DNA of 64,000 nt from Quillaja saponaria (GCA_029379385.1 CM055607.1:9486001-9550000), one strand, 5' to 3'; shown: positions 35,748 to 47,878, counted from the stretch's first letter. Translations and numbers: made by a program. Notes: generated by a model from the letters alone, not told the origin.

Positions 35748-37104
35748 CATATCATATATAAAAGTGGCTTAACGACAGAAATTTTTGATTTTCTTAAGTA
35801 CCTTTATGAATTAAAATAAATATTAAGAATTTAGTTTCATGATTATAATATTGTTGTTTTAATTTTTAAATCATAATTTTTTTAAATATTTTTTCAATAA
35901 TAATATATCAATAGTAGTTAATATTGATTTTCTCAAAAAATGTATAATAAGTTCCTAATAATTATATTATTTTGTAGTTTTTCTCAAATTTATGAAATAA
36001 TTCTTTTAAAAAGTATTATGAATTATGGTTATGGTATTATAACTAGGGTTATAGTATCGTAATTAAGGTTATGGTATAGTAATTAGGGTTAGGTATCGTA
36101 ATTAAATTTAAGGTATCTTAATAAGTGTTACGGTATCATACCTAGACTTAAGGTACAGCAATTAGAGTTAGATTACCGTAACTAGGGTTAGGCTTATAGT
36201 ACTATAAGGTTTAGAGTTATAGACTGTAATTTGGGTTAGGGTTATGATACCGTAGCTAGGATTAGGGTTATGGTTATGGTATCATATCCAAGGTTATGGT
36301 ACGGTAATTAGGGTTAGGGTTATGATACCGTAGCTAAGATTAGGGTTATGGTACCATATCCTAGTTTATGGTACGATAATTAAGGTAAGGGTTATTGAAT
36401 CGTAATTAGGATTAGGGTTAGTGTTAGGGTACCATGACTAGAGTTAGGGATAAGATACCGTAACTAAGCTTAGGGTATCATAATTAGGATTAGGGTATTG
36501 TAATTTGGATTAGGATACCATAAATAGGGTTAGGGTATTGTAACTAGGGTTAAGGTGCTGTACATAGTTAAGGTATCGTAACTATGATTAGGGTTAGGAT
36601 ACTGTAAATAGGATTAGGGTATCGTAATTAGGGTTAGGGTAATGTAATTAGTATTAGGGTACCGTAATTAGAATTTGGGTTAGGGTACAATAATTATAGT
36701 TAGTTTTTTTTTTTTTTTTTTTTTTGTCCTAATTCTTTTCCTATTAACAAATCTATATTTTGTCATTAACTATAAATCAATAATATTTAAGATTGAATTT
36801 TTTTTATTTAATAAGTTACAAATAATTATAATATTAAAATTAAAAAAATTAAAAACAATTAAGATTATAGTTTTTATGATTATAATATTATTGCATTTAT
36901 TCTTTTTTCATCTTTAGAATATTAAAAAAATATTAATATTTTAAATTAAACTTTTATTGAATTGATCTATTTGTTTAGTGTAATTAACATAAAGTATTAT
37001 TTTTTATTAACTTTAATTTCTTACTTTGCACATCAATTATTGATAAGTGTATATGTATATATCATGAATACAATTCACGTGTAACGCGTGTATCACGAAG
37101 CTAG
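35748..37104 (+). mobile_element. Helitron-like unit 2, carrying a minisatellite
   Basis: Starts TCATATCATATATAAAAGTG. The 3' end has the CACGTGTAACGCGTG near-palindrome at about 37077 and then CTAG at 37101-37104, the expected CTRR terminus. It contains the telomere-like array at 36025-36695 and a poly-T tract. No Rep/helicase coding region. Confidence 0.6.
36025..36695 (+). repeat. Degenerate telomere-like minisatellite
   Basis: About 25-30 imperfect units built from TTAGGGTTAGGGTA and TCGTAA/CCGTAA phrases, period roughly 20-26 bp, followed by a poly-T run. It is related in look to TTTAGGG telomeric DNA but is not a pure telomere array, and it lies inside a Helitron-like unit. Confidence 0.75.
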
Positions 37105-38003
37105 TCATACTATATATAAAAGTGGCTTAATGTCATAAATTTTTGATTTTCTTAAATATCCTTATGAGTTTTAATTATTACATATAGTTACGTTTAGTTA
37201 TTATTTTACTTCAAATATATTAGTATTTTTTGTCTTCTAATTTTTTTCCATTTTAATATCAATATAATTGTAATTATTTTAGTATTATTGATTTTTATTT
37301 ACTAATTCTTCCAATATTAATAAATTTATAATTTTTTAAATAATTATATGTCAATAGTAATTAAAGTTGAGTTTCTCGTTTTTTTTTTTTTAATAAGTTC
37401 CTACTAATAATCATTATTGTTTTAGTTCTTCTAAAATTTATGATTTTTTAAAAAAACTACTATGAATTAAAAGAAATTTTAAGAGTATAGTTTTGTGATT
37501 ATAATATTATTGTTTTAAGAAATTTTATTTTCTTAAATGCGTTTATGTGTTTTTACTATTAAATAAATAATTTTATTTGTTATTTTGCTTGAAATAAACT
37601 ATTTTTTTTTTAAATTCCTTATTGATTTTTCTATATTTTAATAACAATAGGATTGTAAATGTTTTATAAATATTGATTTTTTTATCCTAATTTTTTCAAT
37701 GTTAATAAATCTTAAATTTGTCAATAGTAATTAAGATTGAATTTCTCAACTTTCTATTTAATAAGTTACAAATAATTATAATATTATAGATTAAAATTTT
37801 TAAAAATATATTTTAAGTGTATAGTTATTATAATTATAATGATGGTGTATTAATTCTTCTTTCATCTTTACAATTTTAACAAAATTATATGCTTTTATAT
37901 TATGAATTAATTAATTTTATTGAATTTATGCATTTAATATCATTAACACGAAGTATTATTTTTTGTCCTTTATATTATAAACACGATGTGCCACGAAAGC
38001 TTA
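37105..38003 (+). mobile_element. Helitron-like unit 3, 3' end decayed
   Basis: Begins TCATACTATATATAAAAGTG directly after the CTAG end of unit 2, so the two are head-to-tail with no gap. It shares the internal AT-rich blocks, but the 3' hairpin is only partly kept (about 37980-38003). Confidence 0.55.
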
Positions 38004-38983
38004 ATATTATAAAAATATGAGACTCCTTATGATATTTGTCCATGGAAAAATGATATTTAAATTAACTCTCTCTCAAACTAGAAATAAGTTTGAAATTTAT
38101 ATTTGGTGGACTAATTTTGTGAATTAATTAAACAATTACCAAAAAAATTCTAAAAAAAAAATTAACAAATGAAGAAAGAGCTCCACTCACTCATGTCCCT
38201 TGAAGGCAAGTATCTCTTTCATAGTTATTTTCCTACACAAGATAAACTCTTTCCAAATTATTCTCTTTACCAAATAATTCCTCACAAAATTAATTTCTCA
38301 ATCAGGTCAATTCATACAAAATTAATTTCTTAGATAATTCTTATAAATTTAATTTCTCAAATAATTAATCCTTCCAAAAGTAATTCTTATCCATTTATCC
38401 TTCTGTTTTGTGAACTATGCATGGTGTTCTTTTTGTCAAATTATATATTCTCCGAGGTAATTTAGCTCATATTCATCTAAGTCCAAATGTTGCACGTAGA
38501 AATTTACACACGCATATGTGTGCCCTCATATTTTCTTATAATAAAATTTTAGAAATAGGCGTTTAAATTTCTGTTAAGAGTTATTTTTTATGGATTCAAA
38601 AAATTCTTGACAATATAGATATATTTTATGTGTAATGCGCATAGTTGGAAAATTAAGAATACATAATTTTAAGAATTTTACATACTAATATATGTGCATG
38701 TACGATAAGACTAGTATATATATATATATATATATATATCTCGTAAGTACGAATGTTTTAGACATAATCAAAAGACAGGAAGATGAGGCAGTGCTAAGTC
38801 TACTACCTTGAATATTTAAGTATAACTATAATTATAGGGTGTACTTATGTTCACATACACTTCTTTAATAAAAAAAGAAAAGAAAAGAAAGTAGAGTTCC
38901 AAGTGAAATCCATCGATACAAACATATCATGAGATTACGTGCACCGAAGAAAATCCTGTGCACATAATATTCATTCACTTACA
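38004..38983. other. AT-rich intergenic sequence
   Basis: No gene. It includes a pure TA run (about 38715-38740) next to GACTAGT, perhaps another Helitron-like 3' end. Confidence 0.4.
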
Positions 38984-39135
38984 GGAACGCCAGTAAGTGG
39001 TGAAGGTCATGGCTTCCGTGGTGCAGATTTTGGAAGCCGTGGTCGAGGTGTTGGCCTCGACATAGACGCACCTTGTGGAGCAGGTGGAGGCGAATGAACT
39101 GGCCACCGAGCAATGGATGGATTGCAAACAAAAAG
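38984..39135 (-). pseudogene. Peptide family copy 3, degraded
   Basis: The stretch N-P-S-I-A-R-W-P-V-H-S-P-P-P-A-P-Q-G-A matches the mature start of copy 1 (P-S-I-A-G-R-P-F-H-S-P-P-P-P-P-L-G-A). The family signal peptide is missing upstream. A stop at 39007 comes before the remains of the tail (T-G-V-P-V), and the R-P end is lost. The open frame reaching up to 39291 has an unrelated N-terminus. Non-functional remnant. Confidence 0.65.
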
Positions 39136-39378
39136 AATAAAGTGTTTTTCTATGTATTCGTACCGTAATTTGCTATGTATTGAAATAATTGAACGCGCGA
39201 TTAATAAAGTGGTTTGACATAAGTGATTCACAAACCTAGTGGTCTTTGATTTGTCCAAAAGTTTATGAATTGAGAGATACACTATTTTCAATTGGTATTG
39301 ATAAATAAAGCAATAATATGTTCTGTATCAAAATGAAGGGTAAACTCTTATAAATGCAAGCTATCTTGTCAATAAAAG

Positions 39379-39765
39379 TCTATTTGGAAGGGGGAATGGA
39401 GAGGAAAGGAAAGAAGATGATACTTTTCTTTCGTTTGGGAGTTGGAAGCCGCCAAAGTTGAGAAAGTACATTATAATTTTTGTATGTTGTGACTAATATA
39501 CTTCTATTTTTTTTTATTAAATACCTATTAATATCTAAATAAAACATATTAAAGATGTAATAATAAAATTATGTAATAATATATTATTTTCTTTCCTTTT
39601 TCCTGAAAACCCAAACAATAAATATACATTATCCCTTCATCTCATCTTCGTTTAATTTTTTAAACTCCTAAATAAGAGGAATGATAAGTGTCATTTTTTC
39701 TCTACTCTCCTCTCATCTTTTTTCATTTACTCTGCTCTTCTCTCCTTTTAAACTCCCAAATAGAC
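39379..39765. mobile_element. MITE, copy 1
   Basis: Inverted ends GTCTATTTGGAAG and (inward) GTCTATTTGGGAG, about 387 bp, AT-rich middle. The middle (AAATTATGTAATAATATAT) recurs in a second copy near 61655-61968. No target duplication could be fixed. Confidence 0.6.
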
Positions 39766-41839
39766 CCTAAGGTTTTATTTAAATTGTTAAAATGAAGATA
39801 TTTGGACCTTACATATGGTTTCTGCAAGTTCAATCTCACAGTTGATAATTGTATGTTATAAATATTTTATCTTAATTTGTCAGCTTCTTCCATCATGTGT
39901 GTTGTTGAATTTGAGGTGTATAGGATATAAAAAGATGATTCTTTATGGTACATATTCATTCTCTTCATAAAAAATAAAATAGAAGGTAGAATTAAAAAAA
40001 TTTCTTTTTTTATTCATTCCTAGAGTTGAATACCTCATTCAAAAATTATTTTTGATCCAATCCAGAAGAATCAATATAAAAGACAAATCTCTTAATTATG
40101 ATACAAGATCCGGCTGATTTATACTTAGGGTTGTGATATGTACACTACAAGAAATTGATAGGTAGACAAAAATGAGCCCACTTCCAACTGAAGAGTAAAA
40201 AAGTCAGTATGGTTTGTCTTTCATTCTCTGTTACTACCTTTTTTCTATTTCTCTTCCTTTAACGAAATGCAGGTCTGATTCTAAAACCTTTTCTATGACA
40301 TTTTAAATTTTCAATTCCCATTAAATTGAGAACTAAAATTTTCTAATAGCCAAATAGGAATCCTTGCTTTTCTTTTGAGATCATTAGAAAGATGACAGTG
40401 TAAACAAGAACAAAAGTACAAAACTACAGATAATTTCAGCTCCCAATCCAGTGCCTTTGTTGTACCTAAAAGCTAATTCATTAGCTCTACCACCATACTT
40501 CTGCAAAACCTTCACAAACCTACATCCATAAATATCCCCTAAACATTGATCTATCGTAAAATTTTTGTTCATATGAATGGTTTAATTTTACAACTTTGAC
40601 CAATATTCTAGTCTTAAGTTGTCTCAGTTGACAACATTGATTCTCGGGTGCTACATCCTTATTCCACACAAAATGTGAAGGCTGTGACAGAACCAATATC
40701 CCTTCACAAATCATAAAGCATAAAATTTCAACCTCAATTCAGAAAGCCCATCAATCTAATCAATTCCCTTCACACCTTAAAGCACTGAATATATCAAACA
40801 CCTATCCTGATATAGTACATGAACTTCTGAAAAATTTCTACAACCGCCTTTATTTCACCATGAAGTTCTTGAACCAACTGTTTGAAACAATGTGGGATTC
40901 CATTTGGTTTATGAAACAGGAAGGGATTCTATCAACAACCACTTTCATATCAGCTTCTGGGTGTTATTTCACAGGCACAGTCGTTAAAAGAATGGCTCAG
41001 TTTGATTCTTGTAATTGATTAATGATATAATGGTAATGCAAAGTAATACTCCTCCAATTTATTTAGAAATACATTGATGAGTGGTGCAAGTAGTGGTTCA
41101 TGGTAGTCAACTAGCTTTAGAAATTAAGATGGATAAGGCTCTGTTTCGTAGAAGAAGAGTAGATAAGAGAAAAATGAGTGAAAGAGTTGGGAAAAAAAAC
41201 AAATTTCTTTAATAAGAAGAGATAGACTATTTTACTTTTCAGGTGGAAGTGGATCCATTTTCGTCAACTATCAAATTCTAATAGTATACATATCACAATC
41301 CTATACTTATAGAATAATAAAAGAAGATTATTTGTAGTATAACATTGTAAAATTGGATCGAAACATTTGAATTAGTACTTGAAATCAAATATAGGCCCAC
41401 TGCTGGTCCATTGACATCCCTAGCCACCCTGATTCAACTTCCCCAAGGGGGCTATCAAGACTTCTGAGTCCTAAAGATAGTTAACTTAGGTTCACGGTGG
41501 ACTGGAACCTAGCTGTATCCTGGTAGGGAGCCAACATCCACCAAGACCAACGTATGAGCGGTAGTCAAATGTAGCAATTTGATGATAAAATTCTAAAAAA
41601 AAAAAAAAAACATGCATGAATCAATGGTCAACAGAAAGACAAGTCAAGCCGAACACGATCAAAGAAATTCACCAAGATAGTTTATTTATATGTAGAAGTT
41701 TTTGCTGAAATAATCCTTAATAATACAGACAATAAAGTAAAGAAGTACTGTTACTGCTTATGTAGTGTTATTACACTTATCAGTTGAAGCACAATTATCA
41801 GTGAATATTAGGTACAATTATTTCCTTTAGTATTAATGT
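39766..41839. other. Intergenic, no gene supported
   Basis: Short minus-strand frames at 40384-40714 have no recognisable content. A less AT-rich patch at 41395-41565 (CCCCAAGGGGGCTATCA) looks like a transposon scrap but could not be identified. Confidence 0.4.
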
Positions 41840-42204
41840 TCATGGACGTGATCCAGGACGACCACTAGGTGTTGGAGGTTTTGGTTTCGGTTGGTCAGTG
41901 AATCGGCCTTCTGGAGGAGGTAGAGATGGGGCTGATGAGGTGGAGGTGGAGGTGGAGAAGGGAGTTGGGGTGGATGTGAAGGTGGAGACCAATAATTAAG
42001 CCGCGGTGGTGGAGCTTTCTGAGGTGGGGGAAGAGATGGAGGTGGAGACCAATAAAGTGGAGGTAGAGATCTCTGAGGTGGATATCTTGAAAGTACAGAT
42101 CTATGAGGTCGAAGTGGATATCTTGGAACTGGTCTTCCAAGAGTAATGGATGGGAGGAAAAGAAGAAGAAAACACAAGCGTAAAAGAAACCATAATAAAT
42201 CCAT
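41840..42204 (-). pseudogene. Peptide family copy 4, long Pro-rich form, frameshifted
   Basis: The start at 42204 gives the signal peptide MDLLWFLLRLCFLLLFLPS, then G-R-P-V-P. An expanded middle follows, with two Y-W-S-P-P units and a run of Pro/His codons. In the starting frame the C-terminus becomes family-unlike (ending V-H-E-H, stop at 41833). In the alternative frame the end reads E-G-R-F-T-D-Q-P-K-P-K-P-P-T-P-S-G-R-P-G-S-R-P with TGA at 41840-41842, closely matching copy 5. So an indel in the CCACCT repeat, at about 41930-41960, has separated start and tail. It could be an assembly slip in the simple repeat; if so, this is the longest member (about 120 residues). Confidence 0.7.
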
Positions 42205-43864
42205 CGCAATATCTTTTTGATGTATAACAAGATAAGGATATATTGGAAAAGAACAAAAGAAGAGAGATATATATATATATATATAGGCATTCCACAATTG
42301 GCTAATTTCAATTATTTGACCTAGTTAAGTAATCAGTATGAAAGCAGAGGGCGCGTTTTCTTTAACTGCTCCGATCATTTGATGAAGAACTAGTCCAAGT
42401 CTTCGCATACACGTTACCACTTATTTTCACGTTCAACAATTTTGGTTTGACTGGAAATAATATATGTACAAAAATAGCAAGTAGCTAGTGCAAGAAGTGT
42501 GTATATCATCACTATCTGAAATTTTTAAAAAATATTTTATTGCATCTAAGATCATATATATTTGATTTTTTTAACTGCACCGATCATTTGATGAAAAATT
42601 CCCATACTTGTTACTATTTATTTTCACATTCAACAAGTTTGGTTTTTGGTTTGGCTGGAAATAATATATCTATGGATCAACACCAATTTGTCTATGGCTG
42701 AGTTTTCAGTTTTCACATATCAACTTGCATTATTATTTATAGGTAGGTTGGATCAAGACCAGGCGCTGAGTTTTCACATCTCAACATGCATTTTTTTATA
42801 CTGCAATTGGTAGCATTGAGGCTCATATAGCTTCAGCTAATAAATAATATACATTATAGATAACTTATTTCATATTTTGACACATCATATCATATCAGCT
42901 CACACAATAAATTTCTCTAATAAATTATATTATCTAATCGCAAGATCACCCGTTAAGTATCTCTCATCTCTTCTAAATTAATTAATTATACACAATTAAA
43001 TTTGTAATTCTTCAATCTCTTTAAATTTCTTTATCTTCTCTCTCATCTCTCACATCTCTCTTTTCACTTCCGATAATTACCAGTTAAAAGTTTTTTAATG
43101 AAAAAAACAGTATTAGCAGCATATACAGGGCATGATTTGGAAAGGAAAAAATAAACTGCCAAAAAAAGCAATCAACAAATGAAATCTATTTGTGAAATAA
43201 CAGGCGAACAATGGGCAATGGTTAATCATCTTAGAACAATTGTTAAGAAGCCATTATTGTTGAGATTTGTAATTTATATATGAATTTATCTAACGAGTAC
43301 TCAAATGACACTTGTTAAGTTGCTATAAATAGAAAGTTTGTAATATGTATTAAGGTAGTTAATCATAGTTTCAGTGCTATTTATTGCATAAATTACTACT
43401 TATCATAGTTAATTGCTTATTTGTACTAAATTGAAAACCTTCATTTACAAAAAAATTATGGGTTGTTTTTTTCGAAATAACACATTGAAATTATCCACGG
43501 TAGCAATTAATTGTTAGAACAACTAATCCTTGGTCTATTTTATTGTCTACAAAGGTTTTGAACAATGAGGGCGTTTGCTAAAGTTTAGCTTAACGTATGA
43601 TTATATTAGCTTAACTTAATTTATTTGTAATTTGTAATTTGTAATTGATATTGTTAATTATATATATTGTAGTTGTAATCCATTTAACTATAAAAAAAAA
43701 ATAATGATAATTATGGTATATTACATTAATAAAACGTTATTTGCTTAAAAACAGAACATTGTACAATCACTTAAAAGTTGAAACACTGCTACTTGTTACA
43801 TTATAAATAGTAAAACCTATATATTTTGAAAGTGGAGGTGCAGGATCGATTCTATATATGTTGT
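42205..43864. other. Spacer between copies 4 and 5
   Basis: AT-rich, with a partial internal repetition (AACTGCTCCGATCATTTGATGA near 42365 and again near 42573). A TTGACC W-box core lies at about 42317. No gene. Confidence 0.45.
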
Positions 43865-44077
43865 TCATGGACGTGTACCAGGACCTCCAGTAGGTGGTGG
43901 GGGTGATGGTCTGGGCAGATCTGTGAAACGGCCTGCTGGAGGAGGTGGAGTTGGGGGCCGTGACGGTGAAGGTGGAGGTGGAGGCGGAGGTGAATCATAT
44001 GCCCTTCCTGCAATAATAGATGGCCAGAGAAGAAGAAGAAGCAAGCACCAGCGTAAAAGAAACCCTAATAGTCTCAT
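43865..44077 (-). CDS. Secreted Pro-rich peptide family, copy 5 (best intact member)
   Basis: A 70-residue intronless frame. Residues 1-24 form a signal peptide (MRLLGFLLRW, then six Leu, cleavage after I-I-A-G). The mature region is Pro/Ser/Arg-rich: R-A-Y-D-S, seven Pro, then S-P-S-R-P-P-T. A second half starts A-G-R-F-T-D-L-P-R-P, and the tail P-P-P-P-T-G-G-P-G-T-R-P ends at the stop. The G-R-F-T-D...G-x-P-G-(S/T)-R-P half is shared with copy 4 and partly with copy 6, so it is under some constraint. The protein should enter the secretory pathway. No Cys remains in the mature part, so it is not a defensin-like or RALF-like peptide. The tail Pro residues are candidates for hydroxylation. Function unknown. 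Confidence 0.8.
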   Translation of the reverse strand: MRLLGFLLRWCLLLLLLWPSIIAGRAYDSPPPPPPPSPSRPPTPPPPAGRFTDLPRPSPPPPTGGPGTRP

Positions 44078-45142
44078 TTCTCTCTTCTATGTAAAAATTA
44101 AACTGGGAAAAAAAAGAAAGAAAAGCGCAGTGAAAAATTAATATATATGATTACAAACTCAAATTGAGATGGGTAATCAATTCTTTTAAACACATATTAT
44201 GTATATAAAGTATTTGAGTACCCCCTGTAATCACGTTTTTTGTTTCCCTGACCAGTCCAAGTCTAAATTATAATTTGACCAATATATGTCCAGATTCAAA
44301 GAAGTTTGGTATTGTTTGATTTGTTTGAAAATGATTTATAACTAGCATACGTGTCTCTAACTTTATTTTTTTTATTTTTTTCAAGCGGTTAGGCATGTTT
44401 GGACAAATTTACACGCATCTTAACTTATCATCTTTCTGGCTTGATCATTAAAGACAGATCATCCACAGTGAAATTAGAGAATTTATGAAGATTTTACTAA
44501 TCATGGCCTTCTCCAAGAGATTCAAATCTATAAATTAATGAAAATAACACACATTCTTGATCACGATCGATCACAACCAACCCTTAGAGTACATATCTCT
44601 AAAATGTAAAGTACAGTTAATTTTAAGAGATGACAAAGAAAGTTAGCATAATATTAATCGTGTTATATTACTTTGTTGAGATCATTTTTTTGTCTTTCAA
44701 TCTCGAACCCCATTTCTCCACCCCACGACACCATCATAATCTTCTTAAAACACATGTTAAAAGTTTTTTCTTTTTTATTAGAAAAAGTTTTTTAATATCT
44801 AATACGATAAGATCATAGTTTTAGTAACATATAATAAAAGAATTGTTAATTTTAAAACATCAATTATTTCATTTATTGTATTATAACAAATATCAGTATA
44901 CTACTTGTTATAAAAAAAAAAATACATATAGCCATGATCAAGGGCCCTGTGTAAGTATATATATGGACAAACGTTTGGAACAGAGATATCCACACATAAT
45001 AAAACAAAATAATTAAATTAAGGATAAGCTCTTAGCCTAATTATGAACATTAAATATAACTTGCTCTAGCTAGTAATTGTACTATGGAGGTAGCACTACA
45101 TGCGCTCTACAGATTTTGACATACATTAAGAGCTAATTAAAC
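44078..45142. other. Spacer between copies 5 and 6
   Basis: AT-rich, probably includes the copy 5 promoter on its left side (TTGACC at about 44276). No gene. Confidence 0.45.
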
Positions 45143-45288
45143 TCAAGGACGGGAACCAGAGCCTCCTTTCGGTGCCGGGGGTGTCCGTATTGGTTTATCA
45201 ACTTGACGACCTTCGTGGGGATCAGGTGGAGGAGGAAGAGGAAGAAGAGGATAATGCCTGTCAAATAATCAAAAAACAAAACACACAT

Positions 45289-45319
<31 letters not shown>

Positions 45320-45506
45320 TTCAAGATTTAATTATTAAGAAAATGTAATAATTAATTGATAAAAAAGCTACTACATATAGCTATTTAATTAATTAACTGT
45401 ATGTAAATTAAAATTAAGATTGTTTAATTAATTACCTTGTAGCTATGGATTGATGGAAAAGAAGAAGCAAGCAAAACAAGCGTAACAGAAACCATAGTAG
45501 CCTCAT
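45143..45506 (-). CDS. Secreted Pro-rich peptide family, copy 6 (two exons)
   Basis: Exon 1 is 45506-45436 and exon 2 is 45257-45143; the intron (45258-45435) has donor ACAAG|GTAAT and acceptor TTGACAG|GC and carries a TA microsatellite. The join is phase 2, directly after the signal peptide. The 61-residue product starts MRLLWFLLRLFCLLLL and ends the signal at S-I-A-T-R. The mature part has L-P-P-P-P-D-P-H-E-G-R-Q-V-D-K-P and the tail T-P-P-A-P-K-G-G-S-G-S-R-P before TGA. A naive single-exon frame through this locus (45133-45324) is an intron artefact. It forms a head-to-head pair with copy 7 (46161, +), about 650 bp apart. Exon lengths add up exactly to 61 codons plus stop, which supports the model. 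Confidence 0.75.
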
Positions 45507-45583
45507 CTTTCTCCTCCAATTAACTTGTATGAAGTTGAAGAACAGTGGTATCTCTATATATATATATACAAATACATATTTTA

Positions 45584-45700
45584 TTAAATTATATGGCCAC
45601 CAATCACCATATGTGTATGCAAGCTTGCTTTCGATCTCTTTTCAAGGAAAATCCACATCCCGCTGCAAAAAATTAATATAAAATAATAAAGAGAGAGAGA
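45584..45700 (-). repeat. Duplicated orphan exon-like segment, copy 1
   Basis: Minus strand: an acceptor-like TTTTTTGCAG, then CGGGATGTGGATTTTCCT. The same segment occurs at 51660-51800 and 58945-59065. Two frames stay open in all three copies; neither is recognisable. It lies in the spacer between the paired peptide genes. Confidence 0.5.
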
Positions 45701-46037
45701 AAGGGAAACAAAGATAACAATGTGTTCATATATATATATATATGGTCCAAAAATTAATGAAGAGTTAAACATAATTTAATTTGAATTTATATATATGTAA
45801 TGTAATAACCAAAGTATTATGTTATGATGAGTTAATAATTAGAACATGTTTAATTAGTTGAGTATTGGTATCTTGTTGAGGTTTGCATCAACACTAGTTT
45901 TTCTATGGCGCCAGAGTTTTCACATGCCAACTGGCATTATATATTAAAATTTTAAAATTTCAACTTTCAAAGAGACGAACCAAAAACTATATTTTAGTAA
46001 TACTGTAGCCCGTGGTCAAATATTAACTGCATCTTTA

Positions 46038-46049
46038 TTGACTTTGACC
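46038..46049 (+). promoter_or_regulatory. Double W-box upstream of copy 7
   Basis: TTGACTTTGACC: two adjacent WRKY-binding cores (TTGAC-Y), 112 bp before the ATG, with a further TTGAC at 46076-46080. The same arrangement precedes copies 10, 11 and 14. WRKY factors drive many defence genes; induction is inferred. Confidence 0.65.
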
Positions 46050-46160
46050 CAAAAAATTAATAAACTAAATCTTCATTGACAAATGACAAGGGAGACTTGG
46101 CCCTCCAAATGTGTAATATATTAGAGTAATAAAATACTGAAATCTAGCTAGAGAAAGAAA

Positions 46161-46401
46161 ATGAGGCTATTGGAGTTTCCTCCACGGCTGTGTTTGCTTG
46201 CTTTTCTTCTTTTCCTGCCTTCCATTGCCGGCAGGCCGTTTAGTTCACCTCCACCTCCTCCACAAGCCTCGTGGAGTCGGAGACCATCCCTTCCACCACC
46301 AAGTCGATTCCCACCACCACCATTCTAGCTAGCCATCCATCGTTGGCTGTCCTCCTCCTCCTCCACCACCACGTATTGGTGCTCCTGGTTCACGTCCATG
46401 A
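46161..46401 (+). CDS. Secreted Pro-rich peptide family, copy 7 (TAG before the tail)
   Basis: The frame from ATG 46161 to TAG 46326-46328 gives 55 residues: signal MRLLEFPPRLCLLAFLLFLP, then S-I-A-G-R-P-F-S-S, five Pro, and Q-A-S-W-S-R-R-P-S, ending P-P-P-F. The conserved tail (seven Pro, R-I-G-A-P-G-S-R-P, TGA at 46399-46401) lies just downstream but in the +1 frame, because a CTAG was duplicated after the stop. Two prolines in the signal core (P-P for L-L) may weaken secretion. A double W-box stands upstream. Either a shortened protein without the tail or an early pseudogene. Confidence 0.6.
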
Positions 46402-46781
46402 ACAATATGTATATATATATACACTTCTGATTTCAGTTTCACATGTTGCTGTCCATACATCCAGCCTACATGTCAATTAGATCGAGGAAGCAAGAATAAT
46501 GATTTTGGTTGCTATTTATATATATGTTTTTCTCTTTTTGATCATTTACAAAAACAATTAAATAAATATTTATAATATGTTTAAATCAGAAGAAGATTCT
46601 ATACATATACATAGTCTTCTAGGCTAGTATCGTACATATAAATCTAAGTGTGAGATTTTTGTTATTTATCAGTGTACTTCCATTTTAATCAATTATTAAA
46701 ATTATTAACTGATGTTCCATAATAGAATCAATGCTATTAAGATTAATTTGCCTAATAGCACGACAACAATAATAATTTAAA

Positions 46782-47878
46782 GAGTAAAGTACACATAACC
46801 CGATATAGCTTATTCTTTGAATTTAACATGTGTTTCATTTTGTTCAAAACCAGTTTGGATAAAACTGTCCCTTACAGATTCTGTTACATTTAGCTTTTAA
46901 AACACCCACATGCTCATGCATGTGAGTAGACTGTTCTGCATTTTTTTCTGCCCAAACTTTGAAATCTCCAATTTCCTCCCCAAATCATTACTTCTGCACT
47001 CTGTCTATGTCTTTCTCACCCAAACATGGTTGTCATGTTAAAATTGTTATATGCAATTGCAACCCAAACATTAATAGAAGACAATAAAGAAAGTCTTTAA
47101 AGCTCTTGAAGGGAAGGCTAAACTGATAAGCTGTATTACAGATCCACCAAATTAACAATTTGTTGATGATTAAATCTAAAAGACAAGATACATGAATCAA
47201 CATGTTAGCCCAAGTATGTCGGAGAAGATGTGTTATACACGGGTTATCTTAAGATCGGTGTTGGTTTTTAAAATGTTAGTTTATTTACGAGTTACGATCT
47301 TTTCACATTTGTTGCAGGAATTGTCATGAAGCAAAGACTTGCATTATGGAGGTGTAACTTGGATGCAAGGTATTTTGGTTCCATTATTCTATCCATGGAG
47401 ACTTGTAGATTGAAAAGTGCAAGATAGACCAGTCACACTACACTCAGCTTCCTTATAATGTTGGTGGATAAATATCTTTTTCCATTGCAATGACTGATTT
47501 GGGCATGAAAGGGTACAAATTTCGCTACTTTTATCTTCTTTGTCAGCAACTGTAATCCTTCCATTAAAGGAATCAATGGATTCATCCTTCTTTCTTAGCA
47601 ACTCTAATCCTTCCATTAAAGGAATCAGTGGAATTAAAGGAATCAGTAGGAAGTAATTGGAGATTTAGGAATTTGAGGTTCGGGGACGAAATTGGGGATA
47701 TCATTTGAGGTTTGGGAAAGAAATTTTGGATATCAAAGTTTGAGTTGAAATAAATGCAGTTGAGGCAATGGTCATGTGAATTCTATAAAGTGATAGTTTT
47801 ATGGTGATAATTTTATCCAAAGCATAGGGGGTAGTTTTGGATAAAATGAAACACATGTGAGTTATGTGTACTTTACTC
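46782..47878. mobile_element. Mutator-like element, 1.1 kb, with 9-bp target duplication
   Basis: Terminal inverted repeats GAGTAAAGTACACATAACCC (left) and GAGTAAAGTACACATAACTC (right, inward). The perfect 9-bp duplication TAATTTAAA flanks it at 46773-46781 and 47879-47887. The paralogous site after copy 11 (about 53260) has a single uninterrupted copy, proving the insertion. No transposase is recognisable, so it is non-autonomous. It contains a small tandem repeat (CCTTCCATTAAAGGAATCA, about 47553 and 47609). Confidence 0.85.

Noticed and set aside
36025..36695. True interstitial telomere (chromosome fusion site)
   Set aside because: Units are degenerate, interrupted by GTA-CGTAA and embedded in a Helitron-like unit; pure TTTAGGG arrays are absent.
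36025..36695. CRISPR array
   Set aside because: Period and units are irregular with no unique spacers, and the genome is a plant nuclear one.
45133..45324. 63-residue single-exon minus frame
   Set aside because: It reads through the intron of peptide copy 6 (with its TA microsatellite) in a frame other than the conserved tail; the two-exon model explains the locus.
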